Shown: piece after piece, positions 52,896 to 61,173 of the stretch
How the letters are laid out: the number at the start of each line of letters is the position of its first letter
Numbering within the stretch: position 1 is the stretch's first letter
Origin: an uncultured Prevotellaceae bacterium
GTDB taxonomy: Bacteria; Bacteroidota; Bacteroidia; Bacteroidales; Bacteroidaceae
Reading direction: 5' to 3'
DNA: 64,000 bases
Assembly: GCA_902790625.1 (NCBI GenBank)
Contig: CADASP010000001.1
Span: forward strand, 1-64,000
The notes under the pieces: model-generated
Database searches by the model: none
What the model was told of the DNA's origin: nothing
What the model saw: only the letters and a program-made list of their open reading frames with translations
Program-made: the position numbers and the translations under genes

Positions 52896-54518
52896 TTACA
52901 TATACGTGTACTTATAGTCGGTGGGCGACAGCAGCGTCTCCTTGATGACGCGGGGCGTGATCCAGCGCAGCAGGTTGAACTCGCCGCCAGCCTTGTCGTT
53001 GGTGCCGCTGGCGCGTGCGCCGCCGAAGGGCTGCATGCCTACGACGGCCCCCGTGGGCTTGTCGTTGATGTAGAAGTTGCCGGCGGCATAGCTCAGGCGC
53101 TCCGTCAGCTGCTCCACGGCCATGCGGTCGCGACCGAAGACGGCACCCGTGAGACCGTAGGGCGAGGTCTCGTCGCAGAGCTTCACGGTCTCCTCCACCT
53201 TGTCGTCGTCATAGGGATAGACGGTGAGGATGGGGCCGAAGATTTCCTCTTCCATCGACTTGAAGTGCGGGTCGGTGGTTTCGATGACCGTAGGCTCCAC
53301 AAACCAGCCAACGCTCTTGTCGCACTTGCCGCCGATGACCACCTTGGCATCGGCAGCTGCCACGGCGTAGTCGATATACGACTTGCACTTGTCGAACGAA
53401 GCCTCGTCGATGACGGCGTTCACGTAGTTCTGCGGGTCGCACACATCGCCCATCTTGATTTCGGCGCACATGCGGCTGACGTCCTCCAGCACCTCGGGCC
53501 AGAGACTCTTCGGGATATACATGCGGCTGGCGGCCGAGCACTTCTGTCCCTGGAACTCGAAGGCGCCGCAGAAGGCAGCGGTGGCCACGGCCTTCGGGTC
53601 GGCCGAGGGATGCACGAAGATGAAGTCCTTGCCGCCCGTCTCGCCAACCAGTCGGGGATAGCTGACGTAGCGGTCGAGGTTCTTGCAAGCCAGTTGCCAC
53701 AGACTCTTGAAGGTGGCGGTGCTGCCGGTGAAGTGGATGCCGGCGAAGTGCTTGCTCTGCGTGGCCACCTCGCCGATGAGGGCGCCGCTGCCAGGCAGGA
53801 AGTTCACCACGCCGTCGGGCAGGCCAGCCTCCTTGTAGAGCTGCATCAGGTAATAGTTCGACAGCAGGGCGGTAGTGCTGGGCTTCCACAGTGCCACGTT
53901 GCCCATGAGCACGGGCGTGAGGCAGAGGTTCGAGGCGATGCTGGTGAAGTTGAACGGCGTGACGGCGAGGATGAAGCCCTCCAGGGGGCGATACTCCATG
54001 TGGTTGAGCTGGCCGACGCCGTCCTTGGGCTGCATCTGGTAGATCTTCGAGGCGTAGTGAACGTTGTAGCGGAAGAAGTCGATGGTCTCACAGGCGCTGT
54101 CAATCTCGGCCTGGTAGATGTTCTTGCTCTGTCCGAGCATGCAGGCGGCGTTCATGATGGGGCGATACTTGGTGGCCAGCAGATGGGCCATCTTCATCAC
54201 GATGGCGGCGCGCGTGGTCCACGGCGTGCGGCTCCACTCGGCCCAGGCCTTCATGGCAGTCTCCACGGCCAGTTCAATCTCCTTGCGGCCCACCTTGTGG
54301 TAGATGGCCAGCACATGCTGGTGGTCGTGCGGGCAGGTGACGGTGCCGGTGTCGCCGGTGCGGATTTCCTTGCCACCAATAATGATGGGGATGTCGACCA
54401 CTATGCTCTTCTGGCGCTCCAGCTCCTTTTCAAGTGCTACACGCTCTGGCGAGCCTGCCAGATAGGCTTTCACCGGCTCGTTGGCCGGCAGGGGGAATGT
54501 GATTACTGAGTTGTTCAT
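52896..54518 (-). CDS. pruA: L-glutamate gamma-semialdehyde (P5C) dehydrogenase
   Basis: Oxidises P5C/glutamate semialdehyde to glutamate with NAD+. 540 residues. ALDH core: VTPFNFTSIASNLCL, GETGGKDF with catalytic Glu, and GQKCSAASRMYIP with catalytic Cys; EEEIFGPILTVYPY later. Stand-alone dehydrogenase, not fused to proline dehydrogenase. With RocD and CtlX upstream it completes an ornithine-to-glutamate route. The stop codon lies next to a palindromic element. Confidence 0.96.
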   Translation of the reverse strand: MNNSVITFPLPANEPVKAYLAGSPERVALEKELERQKSIVVDIPIIIGGKEIRTGDTGTVTCPHDHQHVLAIYHKVGRKEIELAVETAMKAWAEWSRTPWTTRAAIVMKMAHLLATKYRPIMNAACMLGQSKNIYQAEIDSACETIDFFRYNVHYASKIYQMQPKDGVGQLNHMEYRPLEGFILAVTPFNFTSIASNLCLTPVLMGNVALWKPSTTALLSNYYLMQLYKEAGLPDGVVNFLPGSGALIGEVATQSKHFAGIHFTGSTATFKSLWQLACKNLDRYVSYPRLVGETGGKDFIFVHPSADPKAVATAAFCGAFEFQGQKCSAASRMYIPKSLWPEVLEDVSRMCAEIKMGDVCDPQNYVNAVIDEASFDKCKSYIDYAVAAADAKVVIGGKCDKSVGWFVEPTVIETTDPHFKSMEEEIFGPILTVYPYDDDKVEETVKLCDETSPYGLTGAVFGRDRMAVEQLTERLSYAAGNFYINDKPTGAVVGMQPFGGARASGTNDKAGGEFNLLRWITPRVIKETLLSPTDYKYTYM

Positions 54519-54524
54519 TGTGTA

Positions 54525-54680
54525 TCTAAGCCCCCTAAGTTAGGGGGTTGGGGGTCTGAACGCGTGAACGTTCATTAGCACCAGTTAAGTTGTTAATATT
54601 GTTATTTGTTCTCTTATTCTTTTCAAGTATGTATGGGGCCAAACCATATTGCTACCTAAAAACGGTAACTTAGGGGGCTT
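54525..54680. repeat. Inverted palindrome pair between pruA and ctlX
   Basis: Left half about 54525-54556 (AAGCCCCCTAAGTTAGGGGG) and right half about 54655-54680 (AACTTAGGGGGCTTTG) are complementary across about 100 bp of AT-rich DNA. The right half overlaps the ctlX stop codon. Confidence 0.75.
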
Positions 54681-55575
54681 TGAATATTTCGGCCATCATG
54701 CAGCGGGCGCTGCCGCCTCCGGCCGTCTCTATGGTGGGGATGTCGCAGTGGACAATCTTCGCGTGGCGGTCGATGCGCATCAGCTGTCTCACCATGAGCG
54801 AGTCGTAGGCCGTGGTGCTCATCACCAGCAGCGGCTCATGCAGGCTGCCGTTCACTTCCAGCATGTTGCCAGCGAAGTGATGCATCTGCTCCAGCGTGAT
54901 TTCTATCACGTCGCGATAGCCCCACTGCAGCATCTGCTTCAGCGTGTTGCGCTGCTCCTCGTCTTTCACCGCCTCCAAGCACACCATCGCCATATCCTGA
55001 CCCAGGTGCATCATCACGTTGGTGTGGTAGATGGGCATGCCCTGCTCGTCCTCGCCGTTGAAGGCGAAGTAGGTGTAGCCCATCTGCTCCGCCCAGTCTT
55101 TCAGCACCTCCTCGTGGGTGCGAGCCGAGCGACAGGCGTAGGCGATGCGCTGCCTTCGGTCGAGCACCAACGAGCCGGTGCCTTCCAGGAACTTTCCCTG
55201 CGCCTCCCAGTGCGTCAGGTCGACCACCTTCTCGAAGTGAAGCTGTTGCAGGTGGGGCATCAGCTTCGCACGCTCCAGTCGGCGGTTGGGGGCAAACATG
55301 GGATAGAGCACCAGTGTGTCGCCATGCGTGGAGAAGCAGTTGTTGGGGAAGATGCTGTCAGGCGTTGACGGCTCGGGCGTGTCCTGCAGCACATCTACGG
55401 TGACGCCATTGTCTCTCAGCAGCTGCACAAAGGCGTCGAACTCCCGCACAGCCTGCTGTTGCACGCCCTCCGCCTGCTGGTCGCTCTTCAGCTGGAACGC
55501 GTTGTTCACAGCCGTCTGCTCGTTGTAGGCGAAGCGGCAAGGCCGCACCATCAATATATGATTAGTTGTCCGCAT
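54670..55575 (-). CDS. ctlX: CtlX-type citrulline hydrolase (amidinotransferase-like)
   Basis: 301 residues of the guanidino-group-modifying superfamily. Key elements: DSIFPNNCFSTH near 73-84, EGTGSLVLDR (Glu), NVMMHLG, and the C-terminal GGGSARCMM with nucleophilic Cys292. Named family members hydrolyse citrulline to ornithine; dimethylarginine hydrolase is a relative. Placed between arginine deiminase and ornithine aminotransferase genes, citrulline hydrolysis fits. Starts 16 bp after rocD. Confidence 0.85.
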   Translation of the reverse strand: MRTTNHILMVRPCRFAYNEQTAVNNAFQLKSDQQAEGVQQQAVREFDAFVQLLRDNGVTVDVLQDTPEPSTPDSIFPNNCFSTHGDTLVLYPMFAPNRRLERAKLMPHLQQLHFEKVVDLTHWEAQGKFLEGTGSLVLDRRQRIAYACRSARTHEEVLKDWAEQMGYTYFAFNGEDEQGMPIYHTNVMMHLGQDMAMVCLEAVKDEEQRNTLKQMLQWGYRDVIEITLEQMHHFAGNMLEVNGSLHEPLLVMSTTAYDSLMVRQLMRIDRHAKIVHCDIPTIETAGGGSARCMMAEIFKAP

Positions 55576-55591
55576 ATTCGTTGTCGTTCAA

Positions 55592-56821
55592 CTACTCCAT
55601 TTCTTCAAATGTCTTTTTGATGATGCCGATAGCCTCGCGCAGCTGCTCCTCGTTGATGCAGAGCGGTGGTGCGAAGCGGATGATGTCGTCGTGGGTGGGC
55701 TTGGCCAGCAGTCCGCGCTCCATCATCTTCAGGCAGATGTCCCAGGCGGTCTTGCCATTGATGGGACGGGTGACGATGGCGTTGAGCAGACCGCGCCCGC
55801 GCACCTCGACGATGAAGGGCGACTGTATCTTCTTGATTTCCTCGCGGAAGATGCGGCCCATCTTCTCGGCGTTCTCCACCAGGTGCTCGTCCTTCACCAC
55901 TTTCAGTGCCTCCACGGCCACGCGGGCGGCCAGTGGGAATCCACCGAAGGTGGAGCCGTGCTCACCGGGCCGGATGTTGAGCATGATGTCGTCGTCGGCC
56001 AGACATGCCGACACGGGCAGCACGCCGCCGCCCAGCGCCTTGCCCAGCACCACGATGTCGGGGCGCACGCCGTCGTGCTCCGAGCAGAGCATGCGGCCCG
56101 TGCGGGCGATGCCCGTCTGCACCTCGTCGGCGATGAGCAGCACGTTGTGCTGGTGGCACAGGTCGTAGCACTGCTTCAGATAGCCGTCGTCGGGCACGAA
56201 GACGCCCGCCTCGCCCTGAATAGGCTCGGCGATGAAGCCGGCCACCTCGGGGCCATACTGCTCGAGCGCCTGGCGCAGCGCCTCCACATTATTATAAGGT
56301 ATGCGGATGAATCCCGGCGTCAGCGGACCGTAGTTGTCGTAGCTGCTGGGGTCGTTGCTCATGGTGATGACGGTGACGGTGCGGCCGTGGAAGTTGCCCT
56401 CGCAGCAGATAATCTTAATCTGCTCGTTGGGGATGCCCTTCTTCACAGCGCCCCAGCGGCGGGCCAGCTTCAGCGCCGTCTCCACGCCCTCGGCACCCGT
56501 GTTCATGGGCAGCACGCGGTCGTAGCCAAAGTATTCGTGCATAAACTGTTCATACTCGCACAGCGCATCGTTGTAGAAGGCGCGGCTGGTGAGGCAGAGC
56601 ACGTCGGCCTGGTCCTTCAGCGCCTTCACAATGCGGGGGTGGCAGTGGCCTTGGTTCACGGCGGAGTAGCTGCTCAGGAAATCGAAATACCGCTTTCCCT
56701 CCACGTCCCATACGTAGATGCCTTCACCGCGATGCAGCACCACGGGCAGCGGGTGGTAGTTGTGCGCACCATACTGCTCTTCCAATTGCATCAGTTCTTT
56801 TGTGGTTTTCATTGTTTTCAT
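55592..56821 (-). CDS. rocD: Ornithine--oxo-acid aminotransferase
   Basis: PLP enzyme transferring the delta-amino group of ornithine to 2-oxoglutarate, giving glutamate semialdehyde (P5C). 409 residues from 56821 (ATG 56812 also possible). Motifs: [38 protein letters not shown] and [15 protein letters not shown] with the PLP lysine. First gene of a minus-strand run rocD-ctlX-pruA-(DUF559)-arcA; transcription starts at the promoter 30 bp upstream. Confidence 0.96.
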   Translation of the reverse strand: MKTMKTTKELMQLEEQYGAHNYHPLPVVLHRGEGIYVWDVEGKRYFDFLSSYSAVNQGHCHPRIVKALKDQADVLCLTSRAFYNDALCEYEQFMHEYFGYDRVLPMNTGAEGVETALKLARRWGAVKKGIPNEQIKIICCEGNFHGRTVTVITMSNDPSSYDNYGPLTPGFIRIPYNNVEALRQALEQYGPEVAGFIAEPIQGEAGVFVPDDGYLKQCYDLCHQHNVLLIADEVQTGIARTGRMLCSEHDGVRPDIVVLGKALGGGVLPVSACLADDDIMLNIRPGEHGSTFGGFPLAARVAVEALKVVKDEHLVENAEKMGRIFREEIKKIQSPFIVEVRGRGLLNAIVTRPINGKTAWDICLKMMERGLLAKPTHDDIIRFAPPLCINEEQLREAIGIIKKTFEEME

Positions 56822-56850
56822 CAGATAAATGGTTTTTAGTTCTTGGGATG

Positions 56851-56883
56851 CAAATTTACTGAATGTTTATGACATCGGCGCAA
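56851..56883 (-). promoter_or_regulatory. rocD operon promoter
   Basis: Minus strand TTG, 22-nt spacer, TAAATTTG. Confidence 0.6.
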
Positions 56884-56937
56884 AATTCTTGATAAATATT
56901 GTTAAAAGCGCGCTGTGCCTTCCTGCCGCTCCCGCAG

Positions 56938-56971
56938 CCGCAGTGCGCCGACCATCTCGTAGGCGGTGGCG
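56938..56971. repeat. Dispersed 35-bp repeat, copy 2
   Basis: CCGCAGTGCGCCGACCATCT..; matches 13551-13585 with few differences. In the rocD/hutH intergenic region. Confidence 0.55.
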
Positions 56972-57034
56972 GGTAAGAATGCACGCCATCCCCATGCTGC
57001 TGGGTCATAGATGAAAAATAGGCGCTGAAAAGTT

Positions 57035-57064
57035 TTGCTATCTGCCGAAAAAGCTGTAATTTTG
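57035..57064 (+). promoter_or_regulatory. hutH promoter
   Basis: TTG (in TTTTG), 19-nt spacer, TAATTTTG; start codon 31 nt downstream. Confidence 0.65.
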
Positions 57065-57094
57065 CGGTGCCAAAACACGATAACCGATAAAACT

Positions 57095-58573
57095 ATGGAA
57101 ACCCATCTCATCTCGGCCGAGCACCTCACCATCGAGCGCATCGGCGAAATCATCCGACAGGGCATGAAGCTGGAACTGAGCGACGACGCACGCCAGCGCA
57201 TCCGCCGCTGCCGACAGTATCTCGACAAGAAGATTGCCTCCAACGGCGCGCCTGTCTATGGTGTCACCACGGGCTTCGGCTCGCTATGCAACGTCAGCAT
57301 AGGCCGCGAGCAGCTGTCGCAGTTGCAGGTGAACCTCATCAAGAGCCATGCCTGCGGCGTAGGGGACCGCGTGCCCAACGATATTGTGAAGATTATGCTG
57401 CTGCTGAAGATTCAGTCGCTCTCCTATGGCTACAGCGGCTGTAAGCTCGACACCGTGCAGCGGCTCATTCAGTTTTTCAACAACGATGTACTGCCCGTGG
57501 TCTACCGACAGGGGTCGCTGGGTGCCAGTGGCGACTTGGTGCCATTGGCACACCTCTGCCTGCCGCTCATCGGTCTGGGCGAGGTGGAGTATCAGGGGAA
57601 AATCATCAGCGGACAGGAGCTGTGCCACAAGAAACGGTGGAAGCCCATCGAACTGGCTTCGAAGGAGGGACTGGCACTGCTCAACGGCACACAGAACATG
57701 AGCGCACACGCCGTGTGGTGCTTGTTGGAGGCGCAGCGGCTGAGCGACTGGGCCGACATCATCGCCGCCATGAGCCTCGATGCCTTCGACGGGCGCATAG
57801 AACCCTTCCTCGACCAGGTGCATCAGGTGAGGCCCCACCAAGGGCAGATAGAGACGGCGCAGCGCATACGCCAACTGTTGGAGGGCAGCCAAATTCTGGT
57901 CAACATCAAGGCGCACGTGCAAGACCCCTACAGCTTCCGCTGTGTGCCACAGGTGCATGGGGCTGTGAAGGACACCATACGCTATGTGAAGAGCGTCATC
58001 GACATCGAAATCAACTCGGCCACCGACAACCCCACGGTGCTGCCCGACGACGACCTCATCATCTCGGCCGGCAACTTCCACGGCGAACCCATCGCCCTGC
58101 CCATCGACTTCCTCAGCATTGCCATGAGCGAGCTGGCCGACATCAGCGAGCGCCGCATCTACCGTCTTGTCAGTGGCACGCGCGGTCTGCCCTCGTTCCT
58201 CGTGGCCAACCCAGGCGTGAACAGCGGGTTCATGATTACGCAGTACACCGCCGCCTCGTGCGTCTCGCTCAACAAGAGTCTGGCCATGCCCTCATCGGTA
58301 GACAGCATCCCCTCGTGCCAAGACCAAGAAGACCTGGTGTCGATGGGTGCCAACGCAGCCATCAAACTGCAGAGGGTGATTCTCAACACCGAGCGGGTGC
58401 TGGCCATCGAGCTGTTCAACGCCGCCCAGGCCCTCGACTTCCGTTTGCCGCTCCACTCCTCGCCCGCCATCTGCCAGATTCACCAGAGCTTCCGCCGCGT
58501 CGTGCCTTTCATCCTCAACGACGAGCTGATGTATCCCCACATCGACCGCGCCATAGAGTTCCTGAGAGGATAG
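57095..58573 (+). CDS. hutH: Histidine ammonia-lyase-family protein
   Basis: MIO-dependent aromatic amino acid lyase, 492 residues from ATG 57095. The MIO tripeptide Ala144-Ser145-Gly146 lies in GSLGASGDLVPLAH. The Ser84-His85 pair (LIKSHACGVGD) matches histidine lyases rather than tyrosine or phenylalanine lyases. The usual QEDH motif reads QEDLVSMG here. Product would be urocanate plus ammonia. hutU, hutI and ftcD are not in the window, so it may be a paralogue with another role. Gene symbol assigned by family. Confidence 0.87.
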   Translation: METHLISAEHLTIERIGEIIRQGMKLELSDDARQRIRRCRQYLDKKIASNGAPVYGVTTGFGSLCNVSIGREQLSQLQVNLIKSHACGVGDRVPNDIVKIMLLLKIQSLSYGYSGCKLDTVQRLIQFFNNDVLPVVYRQGSLGASGDLVPLAHLCLPLIGLGEVEYQGKIISGQELCHKKRWKPIELASKEGLALLNGTQNMSAHAVWCLLEAQRLSDWADIIAAMSLDAFDGRIEPFLDQVHQVRPHQGQIETAQRIRQLLEGSQILVNIKAHVQDPYSFRCVPQVHGAVKDTIRYVKSVIDIEINSATDNPTVLPDDDLIISAGNFHGEPIALPIDFLSIAMSELADISERRIYRLVSGTRGLPSFLVANPGVNSGFMITQYTAASCVSLNKSLAMPSSVDSIPSCQDQEDLVSMGANAAIKLQRVILNTERVLAIELFNAAQALDFRLPLHSSPAICQIHQSFRRVVPFILNDELMYPHIDRAIEFLRG

Positions 58574-58593
58574 AAGACGTTTCGCGGGCTTTC

Positions 58594-58657
58594 AAAAAGT
58601 CAACGCTTTTTTCCAAAAAAGCAACGCCTTTTTTCGAAAAGTCAACGCCTTTTTTTC
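58594..58657. repeat. Three tandem AAAAAGTCAACGCTTTTTT units after hutH
   Basis: Near-identical ~21-bp units (AAAAAGTCAACGCTTTTTTC, AAAAAAGCAACGCC, GAAAAGTCAACGCC) starting 21 bp past hutH. The same word forms the stem at 13127-13166. May terminate transcription through T-runs on both strands. Confidence 0.6.
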
Positions 58658-58676
58658 GTCCAGTGCCATTTTTACA

Positions 58677-58708
58677 GCCTCCGTGGAGATAATTATGTCT
58701 ACGGAGGC
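58677..58708. terminator. Hairpin between convergent hutH and speA
   Basis: GCCTCCGT pairs with ACGGAGGC across a 16-nt loop. Followed by a direct repeat AATTATGTCTACGGA. Confidence 0.45.
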
Positions 58709-58760
58709 AATTATGTCTACGGACTCGTAGGACTAAAAGGACGGCTACGCCAAAAAGACT

Positions 58761-58800
58761 AAAAAAACAACCCCTCTCGACGGGAGGGGTTGGGGGATGG
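58761..58800 (-). terminator. speA terminator formed by a palindromic element
   Basis: Minus strand AACCCCTCCCG, TC, GAGAGGGGTT then GTTTTTTTAG. A copy of the GC-rich palindrome family doing the work of an intrinsic terminator. Confidence 0.75.
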
Positions 58801-58838
58801 GTTCGTAGGGGTAGGTTTGCGAGTTTGTGGTGGGCTAT

Positions 58839-60731
58839 TTACTCCAGATACGTATATCCATACAGGCCGCTGCGGTAGTTGGAGAGGAACTCCTTGCCCT
58901 CTTCAAGCGAGATGCGGCCCTGCTTCACGCTCTTCGTCACCCACATCTCCAATTGGCGCACCAGCTTCTTGGGGTCGTACTGCACGTAGTCGAGCACCTC
59001 GGCAACGGTCTCGCCGTCGATGATTTGGTCTATCTGGTAGTGGCCGTCCTTCACCGAGATGTGCACGGCGGTGGTGTCGCCGAAGAGGTTGTGCATGTCG
59101 CCAAGGATTTCCTGATAGGCTCCCACGAGGAAGACGCCCAGATAGTAGTCCTCGTTCTTGCGCAACGTATGCACGGGCAGCGAGTGCGAGTTGTGGCGGT
59201 TGGTGACGAAGTTCGCTATCTTGCCGTCGGAGTCGCAGGTGATGTCCTGTATGGTGGCGTTGCGCGTGGGACGCTCGGCCAGGCGCTGGATGGGCATGAT
59301 GGGGAATATCTGATCGATGGCCCACGAGTCGGGCAGCGACTGGAAGAGCGAGAAGTTGCAGAAATATTTGTCGGCCAACAGCTTGTCGATGTTCATCAGC
59401 TCTTCGGGCACGTGCTTCAAATTCTTCGCCAGCGCGTTAATCTCGTGGCACACGCTCCAATACATCGCCTCAATCTCGGCGCGCGTCTTCAGGTCTACGC
59501 TGCCGTGGGCGAACAGGTCGAGCACGTCCTCGCGTATCTGCTCGGCGTCGTGCCAGTCTTCCAGCACGTTGCGCGGCGACAGGTTGTCCCAAATCTCGTA
59601 GAGGTCTTTCACCAGCTGATGCGAGTTCTCGTCGGGCTCAAACTCCTCGGGCATCTCGGGCAGCGAGGCCGTCTCCAGCACGTCGATGACGAACACGCTG
59701 TGGTGGGCAGCCAGCGAGCGACCGCTCTCGGTGATGATGTTGGGGTGTGGGATGCCGTTCTTGTTGGATGCCTCCACGAAGGTGTAGATACAATCGTTCA
59801 CATACTCTTGTATCGAGTAGTTCACCGAACTCTCGCTGCTGGGGGAGCGGGTGCCGTCGTAGTCAACGCCCAGACCGCCGCCGCAGTCGACGAAGTCTAC
59901 GTTGTAGCCCATCTTGTGAAGCTGCACATAGAACTGCGAGGCCTCGCGCAGGGCGGTCTGTATGCGACGTATCTTCGTTATCTGGCTGCCGATATGGAAG
60001 TGAATGAGTCGCAGACAATCGCGCATATCCTTGCGGTCGAGCAAGTCGAGCGCCTCCAACAGCTCGGAGCTGGTGAGGCCAAATTTCGAGGCGTCGCCGC
60101 CGCTCTCCTCCCACTTGCCGGCGCCGCTACTGGCCAGCTTGATGCGTATGCCAATGTTGGGGCGCACGTTGAGCTTCTTGGCCACACGGGCGATGATGTC
60201 GAGCTCGTTCAGCTTCTCCACCACGATGAATATCTGCTTGCCCATCTTCTGTGCCAGCAGCGCCAGCTCGATGTAGCCCTGGTCTTTGTAACCGTTGCAC
60301 ACGATGATACTGTCGCTCTGGCACTGCACGGCGATGACGGCGTGCAGTTCGGGCTTCGAACCCGCTTCAACACCCAGGTTGAACTTGCGGCCGTGCGAGA
60401 TAATTTCCTCCACCACGGGCTGCATCTGGTTCACCTTGATGGGATACACCACATAGTTCTCAGCCTTGTAGTCATACTCCTCGGCGGCTTTCTTGAAGCA
60501 GCTCCACGTCTTCTCGATGCGGTTGTCGAGGATGTCGGGGAAGCGCAGCAGCACCGGTGCCGTCACGTCGCGCAGCTGCAACTCGTCCATCACCTCGCGC
60601 AGGTCAATCTGCGTGGTGTCCTTGCAGGGAGTGACATACACGTTGCCTCGGTCGTTAATGCCGAAGTAGTTTGTGCCCCAGCCGCCGATGTTGTACAGCT
60701 CGCGGGCGTCGTCGATGGTCCATTTCTTCAT
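58839..60731 (-). CDS. speA: Biosynthetic arginine decarboxylase
   Basis: PLP enzyme making agmatine from arginine for polyamine synthesis. 630 residues, the family length. Starts MKKWTIDDARELYNIGGWG; the open frame continues upstream into repeats, but the ATG at 60731 is the only sensible start, with the -7 box 22 nt upstream. PLP lysine in YPIKVNQMQPVV, then GIRIKLASSGAGKWEESGG, FHIGSQ, and VDCGGGLGVDYDG. No speB or agmatine deiminase adjacent. With arginine deiminase 7 kb away the region holds two arginine-consuming routes. Confidence 0.97.
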   Translation of the reverse strand: MKKWTIDDARELYNIGGWGTNYFGINDRGNVYVTPCKDTTQIDLREVMDELQLRDVTAPVLLRFPDILDNRIEKTWSCFKKAAEEYDYKAENYVVYPIKVNQMQPVVEEIISHGRKFNLGVEAGSKPELHAVIAVQCQSDSIIVCNGYKDQGYIELALLAQKMGKQIFIVVEKLNELDIIARVAKKLNVRPNIGIRIKLASSGAGKWEESGGDASKFGLTSSELLEALDLLDRKDMRDCLRLIHFHIGSQITKIRRIQTALREASQFYVQLHKMGYNVDFVDCGGGLGVDYDGTRSPSSESSVNYSIQEYVNDCIYTFVEASNKNGIPHPNIITESGRSLAAHHSVFVIDVLETASLPEMPEEFEPDENSHQLVKDLYEIWDNLSPRNVLEDWHDAEQIREDVLDLFAHGSVDLKTRAEIEAMYWSVCHEINALAKNLKHVPEELMNIDKLLADKYFCNFSLFQSLPDSWAIDQIFPIMPIQRLAERPTRNATIQDITCDSDGKIANFVTNRHNSHSLPVHTLRKNEDYYLGVFLVGAYQEILGDMHNLFGDTTAVHISVKDGHYQIDQIIDGETVAEVLDYVQYDPKKLVRQLEMWVTKSVKQGRISLEEGKEFLSNYRSGLYGYTYLE

Positions 60732-60752
60732 TTTCGTTGCGGTATGAGTGTG

Positions 60753-60780
60753 CAAAGTTACGACAAAAATGTGAGAACAA
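60753..60780 (-). promoter_or_regulatory. speA promoter
   Basis: Minus strand TTG, 17-nt spacer, TAACTTTG. Confidence 0.65.
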
Positions 60781-60863
60781 AGCAGAAAAGCCGAAAAAGT
60801 TGCAAAGAGAGTGAAGAATAAAGAAACGCCCATGCTTAGAGCGGGAAAAACGGTGCTCTTTTT

Positions 60864-60953
60864 GGTTGGCAGCGGGCGGGGACAATATTGGCAGCGTCCG
60901 CTGCCAATAATGGCAGCGGACGGGGAAAACATTGGCAGCGGGCGCTGCCAACC
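60864..60953. repeat. 90-bp tetrameric palindrome element, copy 3
   Basis: Units of 23, 23, 21 and 23 bp; starts GGTTGGCAGCGGGCGGGGAC as copy 1 does and ends GCTGCCAACC. Preceded by AAAAACGGTGCTCTTTTT, close to the word that follows copy 2. Confidence 0.85.
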
Positions 60954-61065
60954 GGTTTTTATCCTATGGGGACATAATGCTACTCGGCAGCCGAACGCCG
61001 AAAGACTTAGGAAAGTATCTTTGTAAAAAATGGAGCAGCTACGCTACTGAGTGTAATTAAAAACT

Positions 61066-61173
61066 ATGAATAGAAAAAGGAAATATCCTGTAGGCATACA
61101 GAGCTTTGAGAGCATCCACATGGATGGATATCTGTACGTAGACAAGATCCCTGAAACAATGTCACAGATTTAG
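61066..61173 (+). pseudogene. Truncated AAA-ATPase_like/PD-(D/E)XK protein remnant
   Basis: A 35-codon frame, MNRKRKYPVGIQSFE..GYLYVDK, matches the conserved N-terminus of the DUF1703-linked AAA-ATPase-like family (usually over 500 residues, with a P-loop after 'YFLSRPRRFGKS'). The frame ends at TAG just past VDKIPETMSQI, before the ATP site, and abuts the stop codon of the minus-strand malY gene. The rest of the gene has been lost by deletion. Probably not functional. Confidence 0.75.

Larger units (their letters stand above)
60732..61065. other. Intergenic region upstream of speA with repeat and relic promoter
   Basis: Contains the speA promoter, 90-bp element copy 3 and a -7 box TATCTTTG at 61016-61023 that would have served the truncated gene at 61066. 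Confidence 0.7.
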
